Under the pieces are notes generated by a model, which saw nothing but the letters and a program-made list of their open reading frames with translations, made no database searches and was not told where the DNA came from. 25,818 nucleotides of DNA, from NCBI GenBank assembly GCA_046155285.1, contig JBJXEA010000018.1, positions 1 through 25,818 of the forward strand, in the 5' to 3' direction. This document shows, piece by piece, positions 1 through 6,160 of this stretch (position 1 is its first letter; every line of letters begins with the position of its first letter). The position numbers and the translations under genes were made by a program. Source of the stretch: CAILHX01 sp046155285 (lineage in GTDB: Bacteria; Pseudomonadota; Gammaproteobacteria; Burkholderiales; Methylophilaceae).

Positions 1-47
1 CCCTCGGCGCGATTTTTAGAGAATCGCGCCGAGGGCGGCGCTCCTAC
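1..47 (-). repeat. Partial REPIN-like pair of REP palindromes
   Basis: Positions 1-14 and 22-35 form a perfect 14-bp inverted repeat around a 7-nt spacer. Read on the minus strand, 47 down to 24 gives GTAGGAGCGCCG followed by CCCTCGGCGCGA. This is the usual form of a REP element: a GTAG/GGAG head and then a GC-rich imperfect palindrome. The tail of a second copy in opposite orientation occupies 1-13 and is cut by the window edge. Two inverted REPs with a short spacer are called a REPIN, which RAYT transposases mobilise in trans. It lies just downstream of the rlmH stop, so it could also act as a 3' hairpin. No RAYT gene is in the window. Confidence 0.7.
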
Positions 48-50
48 ATA

Positions 51-518
51 TTACTCACGGTGATAAGGATGGTTGTTCATCACGCTCCAAGCGCGATAAA
101 GCTGCTCCGTCAATATCACCCGCACCATGCCATGCGGCAAAGTGAGAGGGCTCAGGCTCCACAGCCAATCTGCTTTTTTCTTCACACTTTCATGCAAGCC
201 ATCCGCACCGCCGATGACCAAGCTCACATCGCGTCCTAAAGTCAGCCAAGATTTGAATTTTTCCGCCAGCTTCAGCGTGGTGACTTCTTGCCCATGTTCG
301 TCTAACGCAACCAAGTAATCCTTGCTCACAGCCTCTAAAATCCGCGTGGCTTCGGCCTCACGCACTTGTTCGCCAGCTTTGCCTGCGGCGCGTTTATCGG
401 GTTTGAGTTCTATGAGTTGAATCGTCGCTTCGCGCGGCATGCGTTTGATGTATTCATCGCAGCCTTGGGTTATCCAAGTGGGCATTTTGTGGCCTACGGC
501 GATGATGCGGAGTTTCAT
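51..518 (-). CDS. rlmH: 23S rRNA (pseudouridine1915-N3)-methyltransferase RlmH
   Basis: A 155-residue SPOUT-class methyltransferase, the usual length for RlmH. It uses SAM to methylate pseudouridine 1915 in helix 69 of 23S rRNA on assembled 70S ribosomes. The family's SAM-binding knot is visible as VIGGADGLHESV in the middle and LTEQLYRAWSVMNNHPYHR at the C-terminus. The ATG at 516-518 overlaps the rsfS stop as ATGA, and a purine-rich AAGGCGG lies a few bases upstream inside rsfS. It is the last gene of the leuS-to-rlmH minus-strand run. Coupling with rsfS groups two ribosome-maturation and ribosome-control genes, as in many proteobacteria. Confidence 0.95.
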   Translation of the reverse strand: MKLRIIAVGHKMPTWITQGCDEYIKRMPREATIQLIELKPDKRAAGKAGEQVREAEATRILEAVSKDYLVALDEHGQEVTTLKLAEKFKSWLTLGRDVSLVIGGADGLHESVKKKADWLWSLSPLTLPHGMVRVILTEQLYRAWSVMNNHPYHRE

Positions 519-877
519 ACCGCCTTGCTGTCAGCCTTGGTCTTTCTGCTAGTCTCGGCAGCGCCCCATAATTGTTCTAGGTTGTAATAGTCGCGGGTGG
601 CGGGCAGCATGACGTGTACCAGAATGTCGCCCAAATCCACCAGCACCCAATCGCCGGTTTCTTCGCCTTCAACGCCATAAACGTGCGCTCCAGCCGCCTT
701 GAGCTTGACCACCACGTTATTCGCCAGCGATTTAGTCTGGCGGTTGGAAGTGCCGCTGGCGATAATCATATAAGTGGCGATGGCGGTCATCTTGGAAACG
801 TCTAATACCTTGATGTCATAGGCTTTTACGTCTTCCAGCGCGGCCACTACTAATTTTTGCATTTCTTCTACTGTCAT
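515..877 (-). CDS. rsfS: Ribosomal silencing factor RsfS
   Basis: A 120-residue RsfS/Iojap-family protein. RsfS binds uL14 on the 50S subunit and blocks subunit joining when nutrients are low. Family features are an N-terminal helix (VVAALEDVKAYDIKVLDV), the strand IATYMIIASGTSNRQTKSLA, and GDWVLVDLGDILVHVMLPATRDYYNLEQLW at the end. The frame is open upstream to 1126, but the extension has no family similarity and lies inside nadD. The ATG at 875-877 overlaps the nadD stop as ATGA and gives the normal family length. A second Met five residues in is an alternative start. The coupling is nadD-rsfS-rlmH. Confidence 0.95.
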   Translation of the reverse strand: MTVEEMQKLVVAALEDVKAYDIKVLDVSKMTAIATYMIIASGTSNRQTKSLANNVVVKLKAAGAHVYGVEGEETGDWVLVDLGDILVHVMLPATRDYYNLEQLWGAAETSRKTKADSKAV

Positions 878-1545
878 GAGAATTCCTGAAATAAGTTTGA
901 ATAAAGTAAGTGGGAATGTATGTAAGCCAACACGGCCTCCGGCAATAAATAGCGTGGGCTTTGATTGGTTTCCAACATCTGGCGAATACGGCTGGCGGAA
1001 ATATCCAGCGCGGTCATGGTGTGCGAGATTATTACCCCGCACGGTTGTTGTTGTATCTCGTCTACTTGCGCTTTCTGGCGTTGTTGCCATTCCAGTAGCA
1101 GTTCGTAATCCATAGCGCTGCGCCAAGTGTCTTCGCTATAACCGGGGCGATGCGCGACGACGATATGTGCCAGATTGAACAACTCGCGCCATTGGTGCCA
1201 CTTGGGCAAACCAAGAAAAGCATCCGCGCCCATCAGCAAGCATAGTGGCTGCTCAGTGCCAACTTCGGCACGCAGTTCGGCTAACGTTTCCACGGTGTAG
1301 CATGGCGTGGTTTTGTTGAGTTCACGCGCATCCAGCTTGAACAAAGGATTATCGGCAATCGCCAGATTCACCATTGCCTGCCGGTGTTCGTTGCTGGCTT
1401 GCGGCGCTTCGCGGTGCGGCGGAATGCCCGCCGGAATGAAACGTACCTGCGACAAACTCAAGCTGACAGCCAGCTCTTGCGCCAATCGCAGATGCCCGTT
1501 GTGAATGGGGTCAAAAGTGCCGCCTAAGATGCCGATTGCTTGCAC
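874..1545 (-). CDS. nadD: Nicotinate-nucleotide adenylyltransferase NadD
   Basis: A 223-residue nucleotidyltransferase that makes nicotinate adenine dinucleotide from nicotinate mononucleotide and ATP, the penultimate step of NAD synthesis. The class motif GGTFDPIHNGHLR (residues 8-20) has the catalytic HxGH at 15-18, and ISASRIRQML near the C-terminus matches the family's ISATxIR motif. The start is GTG at 1543-1545; using it keeps the usual N-terminus. The gene begins 11 nt after the stop of the AAA/TOPRIM gene, and I see no strong Shine-Dalgarno in that gap (only AGAAA). It overlaps rsfS by 4 nt. In relatives nadD normally follows proA directly, so its present upstream neighbour appears to be an insertion. 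Confidence 0.94.
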   Translation of the reverse strand: MQAIGILGGTFDPIHNGHLRLAQELAVSLSLSQVRFIPAGIPPHREAPQASNEHRQAMVNLAIADNPLFKLDARELNKTTPCYTVETLAELRAEVGTEQPLCLLMGADAFLGLPKWHQWRELFNLAHIVVAHRPGYSEDTWRSAMDYELLLEWQQRQKAQVDEIQQQPCGVIISHTMTALDISASRIRQMLETNQSPRYLLPEAVLAYIHSHLLYSNLFQEFS

Positions 1546-1556
1546 TAGTTTCTAAA

Positions 1557-3338
1557 TTAAACCGGAATTTGTTTGAATAAAGTATTTAGTGAATCTAGCT
1601 TTTCAGATACTTCTGGTGAAATACTTTTGATGTCTATAAATGGGATCAACTGATGAAGTTCGCCTTTTTTGAGCAACATTGGACCGCCAGCTTTTTCTGA
1701 AATTTTGCGGAAAAACTCCTCTGCAAATTGACTTAACTTCAAAGACTCAGTTTTTGATTCCCAAACCAGTCGTGATGCATCAGGGTTGTTTTTCCAGATA
1801 TTAAAGTCAGTAGTATCACCATTAAAAATTAATTTCAATACGATGGAGTCCAACACTTCATCAATATCTGCTCGAATGAGATCGCCGAATAAATCTAAGT
1901 TTAGATAACGCTCAAGCGTGTAGTTGCGAAGCACCTCTGGGTTGACGAAGTAGTTTTCTGCTTCATAACGTTTCCAATAGGTAATTGAAAGGTTGCCCTC
2001 AGTGACGGGTTGCATGTTCCTAGCATCACTGTCTAAAATAGCTAAACCTTTGAGCTGTGGTAGTAAGTCCCTTAAGCCCTTAAAGTGCTCTCTTGGCGTA
2101 ATACCAAAGCCACCTTCCACTCTTTCAAGCTCGCTATCCAAGGTTGCATTAGGATAGTTGTTTTGCACATAAAAAGAGTTAACTCGTTCATCCCAGATAT
2201 TTGCAACAGAATGTTTAAGTTTGATGGCGAAAGCACGAAGTATATCAACATCTGTACCACCTTCAACATATAACACATAGCCGCGCTCTCTTGCCTTAAC
2301 GTAATGATCCGCTCCAAAATGTTTTAGGCTGTTTCTAATCCCGACTTTTTTTGCTAAGTCGTCAGCTTTTCCATCTAAAAGTAACGTAAGGTTGTTTTCG
2401 AGAGCTTCGTCTAAAATAACTTCAGAATGTGTCACCATCACAACTTGTGAGCCGTTCTCAGTGGCGATATCACGTAGCAGAACGTACACTTGTTTTTGTC
2501 TTAAGATTTCTAGGTGAGCATCAGGCTCATCTACCAATAACACGCTACCTTTATGAGAATATAGATAGGCAAAAATTAGCAACATTTGTTGAAATCCGCG
2601 CCCAGAAGATGATACATCCAACAGCTCTTTTACATCCTTTTGCCTGTATTGCAATTCAATGGTACCGCGGCTTGTTTCTTCTGGCGTTGTGAGTTTGAGA
2701 TTAAAGAGGCGATTCATCAAATCACTAATACGCTCCCAATCTGCTGGGTTGGTTTTTTGTACAATTAAGCAAAGGTTGCGTAATACTTGTGCGGTTTGTC
2801 CTTGTCCAAGCAACACGTTAATACGTCCGGGCTGAAGAATTGGCTCATCAGTCTCTAATCCAGACATCGGGTATAAAAGTTCAACATCTAGGTTTGCAGC
2901 ATGCTTAATAAATTCGAGGTCTATGGCTTCAATATCATCGGGGCGGCAATAAATAAGCTCATCCCCCTTGCTTGTGAAACGCATTTTTAGTGGTCTTACT
3001 TGTCCTTTGTATTCAACGCCAACAGAGATAATGACAGCAATATCTTTTGTAGCAGTCCTTACGTTAGTGTTGTGCCAAAAAAAACGTGTTCTTTGAACGG
3101 GAACGGCAACAATACTTAATCGGTTAAGTGCTGTTGCCGTTCTGTCCTTAGCAGTAGAATCTTTACGAACATCGTACCAAGTTTTAATCGCTTGAGACCA
3201 TAGCGCAAGCGCTTGTATTGCCGTAGTTTTTCCGCAATTGTTTGGCCCAATAAGAACCGCAGGATGGTCTAACTCAATACGTTGGGAATCGCCAAAACGC
3301 TTAAAATTTTCAATCTCAATGAAGTGAAGTATGCGCAT
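1557..3338 (-). CDS. OLD-like AAA ATPase with C-terminal TOPRIM-like domain (putative ATP-dependent nuclease)
   Basis: A 593-residue protein. The N-terminal ABC/AAA_21-type ATPase has Walker A GPNNCGKTT at residues 31-39, a signature-like SSSGRGFQQ at 243-251, Walker B VLLVDEPDAH at 266-275 (E271), and an H-loop VTHSE at 302-306. A TOPRIM-like region follows: YVLYVEGGTD at 354-363 (E359), AILDSDAR at 433-440 (D436, D438), and KRYEAENYF at 456-463, resembling the (I)ENY motif often seen after TOPRIM in OLD-type proteins. The layout is that of overcoming-lysogenization-defect nucleases; relatives act in Gabija, PARIS-like and retron defence. No partner gene is adjacent, so a solitary role is inferred. 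The gene is visibly AT-richer than its neighbours and splits the conserved proA-nadD pair. An AT-rich TATATAAAAAAGG precedes the ATG. The nuclease function is not proven. Confidence 0.8.
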   Translation of the reverse strand: MRILHFIEIENFKRFGDSQRIELDHPAVLIGPNNCGKTTAIQALALWSQAIKTWYDVRKDSTAKDRTATALNRLSIVAVPVQRTRFFWHNTNVRTATKDIAVIISVGVEYKGQVRPLKMRFTSKGDELIYCRPDDIEAIDLEFIKHAANLDVELLYPMSGLETDEPILQPGRINVLLGQGQTAQVLRNLCLIVQKTNPADWERISDLMNRLFNLKLTTPEETSRGTIELQYRQKDVKELLDVSSSGRGFQQMLLIFAYLYSHKGSVLLVDEPDAHLEILRQKQVYVLLRDIATENGSQVVMVTHSEVILDEALENNLTLLLDGKADDLAKKVGIRNSLKHFGADHYVKARERGYVLYVEGGTDVDILRAFAIKLKHSVANIWDERVNSFYVQNNYPNATLDSELERVEGGFGITPREHFKGLRDLLPQLKGLAILDSDARNMQPVTEGNLSITYWKRYEAENYFVNPEVLRNYTLERYLNLDLFGDLIRADIDEVLDSIVLKLIFNGDTTDFNIWKNNPDASRLVWESKTESLKLSQFAEEFFRKISEKAGGPMLLKKGELHQLIPFIDIKSISPEVSEKLDSLNTLFKQIPV

Positions 3339-3361
3339 CGATTAGCCTTTTTTATATAAAA

Positions 3362-4624
3362 TTAAGCTCTTACGTTCCCATTACCAAGCACGATGAACTT
3401 CTGCGAAGTCAACCCTTCCAGTCCCACAGGGCCGCGTGCATGCAGCTTGTCAGTGGAGATGCCGATTTCCGCGCCCAAACCAAACTCAAAACCATCGGCA
3501 AAACGTGTAGAGGCGTTCACCATCACGCTGCTCGAATCCACTTCGCGCAAGAATTTTCGCGCCGAGGTGTAGTTTTCGGTGACGATGGCTTCAGTGTGCT
3601 GCGAGGAATACTGGTTGATGTGCGCGATAGCTTCGTCCAGCCCCGCTACCACCTTGCAGGAGATGATCGCATCCAGATATTCGGTGTAATAGTCCTCTTC
3701 CGTTGCCGCTTTGGCTTTTGGCACCAACTTTTGCGTTTCGACGCAACCACGTATTTCTATGCCTCTGGAAAACAACATCGCCGCCAGCGCAGGCAAAGCG
3801 TCATCCGCCACAGAACGTGCGACTAGCAACGATTCTGCGGTGTTACAAGTACCCAGACGCTGGGTTTTAGAGTTTTCCACGATTTTCAAGGCCTTGGCAA
3901 AGTCGGCATCCTCGTCCACATACACATGGCAATTGCCATCCAGATGCTTGATGACAGGGATGTTGGCCTCTTTGGAAATGCGCTCGATCAGCCCCTTGCC
4001 ACCACGAGGCACGATGACATCCACGAATTCTTTCATGGTAATCAGCTCGCCCACTGCGGCGCGGTCTGTGGTTTCAACCACTTGCACGGCACTCTTGGGC
4101 AAGCCTGCTGCCTCCAAGCCTTCATGCACTAGTGCAGCGAGTGCTTGATTACAGTGGATGGCTTCAGAGCCACCCCGCAAAATGCAAGCGTTGCCGGATT
4201 TGATGCACAGTCCAGCGGCATCCACTGTCACGTTAGGACGTGCTTCATAGATGATGCCGATCACGCCCAAAGGCACGCGCATACGGCCGACTTGAATGCC
4301 TGAAGGACGATACTTGAGATCAGAGATTTCGCCGATTAAATCAGGCAAAGCGACGATTTGCTCCAATCCTTCCGCCATCGAAGCGATGGATTTTTTGCTC
4401 AATGCCAGCCTATCTAGCATCGCAGCTTCCAGCCCTGCGGCTTTGGCGGCGGTTAGGTCTTGCTGGTTGGCGCCCAGTAACTTTGCAGCGTCGCGGCGGA
4501 TGGCGGTGGCAATGGTGAGCAATGCACGATTCTTGGCGGCGGTATCGGCCTTGGCCATCAGGCGTGACGCCGCGCGGGCGTTTTTACCCAGTTGTTGCAT
4601 TGTTTGTTTAATGTCCATTCCCAT
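3362..4624 (-). CDS. proA: Gamma-glutamyl phosphate reductase ProA
   Basis: A 420-residue enzyme of the aldehyde dehydrogenase superfamily. It reduces L-glutamyl-5-phosphate with NADPH to glutamate-5-semialdehyde, the second step of proline synthesis. The catalytic cysteine is in QRLGTCNTAES (C260). PRGGKGLIERIS, PVIKHLDGNCHVYVDEDAD and the C-terminal DGFEFGLGAEIGISTDKLHARGPVGLE are typical of ProA. The length is normal. The first ATG (4622-4624) lies 2 nt after the holA stop, and a second in-frame ATG lies two codons later (MDIKQ). Either is possible. No proB is present in the window. Transcription is inferred to be shared with holA upstream. Confidence 0.96.
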   Translation of the reverse strand: MGMDIKQTMQQLGKNARAASRLMAKADTAAKNRALLTIATAIRRDAAKLLGANQQDLTAAKAAGLEAAMLDRLALSKKSIASMAEGLEQIVALPDLIGEISDLKYRPSGIQVGRMRVPLGVIGIIYEARPNVTVDAAGLCIKSGNACILRGGSEAIHCNQALAALVHEGLEAAGLPKSAVQVVETTDRAAVGELITMKEFVDVIVPRGGKGLIERISKEANIPVIKHLDGNCHVYVDEDADFAKALKIVENSKTQRLGTCNTAESLLVARSVADDALPALAAMLFSRGIEIRGCVETQKLVPKAKAATEEDYYTEYLDAIISCKVVAGLDEAIAHINQYSSQHTEAIVTENYTSARKFLREVDSSSVMVNASTRFADGFEFGLGAEIGISTDKLHARGPVGLEGLTSQKFIVLGNGNVRA

Positions 4625-4626
4625 TT

Positions 4627-5646
4627 TTACCGATTCCTAACTGCTTTTACTTTGGCCACGCCCAAACATAATCTGGATAATTCCAGCCACGCGTCACCAT
4701 CTAACAAGCCTTTGTTTATTTTATCAATTTCTGCGGCCTTTGAGAGCGTGGCTTGCAGTAATTTTAAAGATAAACGGCTCAGTGCTTGTCGCATCACATT
4801 CTGCCGTTCTCCAAAGATACGAGCTTGGCCGAATGCGCTCATCAAGTCGGCGCCTTGGTGTTGCGCGGTTTTCACTTTAAGTGTGCCGCGCAGCAGCCAC
4901 AGCAGCAAGCCAAGCAAGGCCACTGGTGCTACGCCTTCGCTTTTCAGGCCATCCAATACCCGTGCGGTTCGCGGAGCATCGCCCGCTAACATGGCATCAC
5001 CCAGCTGGAAAGCATCATAGCGCGACACGTTCAACACCGCGTCACGCACTTGTTCGATAGTCAAGCGACCTGCGGGGTAGAGCAAGCCAAGTTTTTGGAT
5101 TTCCTGATGCGCGGCAAGAAGATTACCTTCTACCTGTGTGGCAATAAACTCGAGCGTTTCGGTGTCTGCCAGCTGGTTTTGCGCTTTTAACCGGCCTGCC
5201 AACCACGCGGGCAGGCGTTCTGGCTTGATTTGCTCCACATTTACCATCACGCCTGCGTCTTCCAGCTTTTGCAGCCACACGCCTTGGTCGCGCTTTTCGA
5301 TGCGCGGCAAAATGAGGAGCGTCAGCGTATCCTGCGGTAAGTCGGCGGCATACTCCTGCAACACCTTGCTGCCTTCTACACCCGGTTTGCCTGAAGGAAT
5401 ATTGATCTCGACGATGCGTAAACTGGCAAATAGCGACAAGCTTTGGCTACTGGCTTTGAGTTTCTGCCAGTTGAAATAACGGTCAACGGTAAATGTTTCG
5501 CGTTCGCTGTAACCTTGTGATCTTGCGGCGGCGCGGATAGCATCGGTGGACTCCATCACCCCCAGTGGCTCGTCACCAGTCACTACATACAGAGCGCGAG
5601 GAGCTTGGGTTAAGTGCGTGCCAAGTTGCTCTTGGGTTATTCGCAT
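4627..5646 (-). CDS. holA: DNA polymerase III delta subunit HolA
   Basis: A 339-residue delta subunit of the clamp loader, which opens the beta sliding clamp during loading onto primed DNA. The N-terminal region has LYVVTGDEPLGVMESTDAIR, as in HolA. The middle has LTLLILPRIEKRDQGVWLQKLEDAGV and QLADTETLEFIATQVEGNLLAAHQEIQKLGLL, matching the delta AAA-like core. The C-terminal collar domain is helical (LLGLLLWLLRGTL, SRLSLKLLQATLSKAAEIDKINKG). The length fits the family. The ATG directly abuts the lptE TAA, so translational coupling is likely. The lptE-holA order is conserved in many beta- and gammaproteobacteria. Confidence 0.95.
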   Translation of the reverse strand: MRITQEQLGTHLTQAPRALYVVTGDEPLGVMESTDAIRAAARSQGYSERETFTVDRYFNWQKLKASSQSLSLFASLRIVEINIPSGKPGVEGSKVLQEYAADLPQDTLTLLILPRIEKRDQGVWLQKLEDAGVMVNVEQIKPERLPAWLAGRLKAQNQLADTETLEFIATQVEGNLLAAHQEIQKLGLLYPAGRLTIEQVRDAVLNVSRYDAFQLGDAMLAGDAPRTARVLDGLKSEGVAPVALLGLLLWLLRGTLKVKTAQHQGADLMSAFGQARIFGERQNVMRQALSRLSLKLLQATLSKAAEIDKINKGLLDGDAWLELSRLCLGVAKVKAVRNR

Positions 5647-6156
5647 TTATTCAGAAGCTGGATTACTTTTACTCAAGCTGCTCACGCGACGCAAAATCTC
5701 ACGAATCGCGTCTGTACGCATGTCATTGTTCAGTCGTGCTTCTTCGTTGTCTTTGGCCAAGACCTGACTATCGTTGTAGGTGAAGTCCCGGCGTTGGTCC
5801 ACGTTTTGCGGAGGACTCCATAGCTCACTGCCAGTTTCACGCACACGGAAAACCACGTGATACAAGAGCTCATATTCCCGCACACGCCCAGTACCGGAGA
5901 GCGACAGAATGCGCTTTTCATTGCTCTCGGACATCAGTTCCAGTGAAATTTGCGCTTTTTCAGCAGAATCCACCACTTTTGCACCACTACTTTTAATGGC
6001 GCGCTTGAGATCGCGCCCGATGCTGGGTGCGCTGGAATCCTGCACATACATGGTCTGGAACGACACGCTGCCAACCCCGCGCAGATGGAAGCCGCAAGCG
6101 CTGAGTGCGAGCAAGCTGGCAAGCAGAAGTAAACGGAAAGCCGCAGATAATTTCAT
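5647..6156 (-). CDS. lptE: LPS-assembly lipoprotein LptE
   Basis: A 169-residue outer-membrane lipoprotein. It plugs the LptD barrel and helps insert lipopolysaccharide into the outer leaflet. A lipoprotein signal peptide is clear: MKLSAAFRLLLLASLLALSAC, with the lipobox cysteine at residue 21, followed by GFHLRGVGSVSFQTMYV as in LptE/RlpB. The rest fits the family (YELLYHVVFRVR, RRDFTYNDSQVLAKDNEEARLNNDMRTDAIREILRRVSSL). It starts 4 nt after the leuS stop and ends flush against holA, so expression as part of the leuS operon is likely. It indicates an organism with an LPS-bearing outer membrane. Confidence 0.95.
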   Translation of the reverse strand: MKLSAAFRLLLLASLLALSACGFHLRGVGSVSFQTMYVQDSSAPSIGRDLKRAIKSSGAKVVDSAEKAQISLELMSESNEKRILSLSGTGRVREYELLYHVVFRVRETGSELWSPPQNVDQRRDFTYNDSQVLAKDNEEARLNNDMRTDAIREILRRVSSLSKSNPASE

Positions 6157-6160
6157 GGCG

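Noticed and set aside
878..1126. 83-residue N-terminal extension of RsfS
   Set aside because: It lies inside nadD and has no family similarity. The ATG at 875-877 overlaps the nadD stop and gives normal RsfS length.
3440..4148. Plus-strand frames of 128 and 145 codons opposite proA
   Set aside because: They are antisense to a complete, conserved ProA and have low-information compositions.
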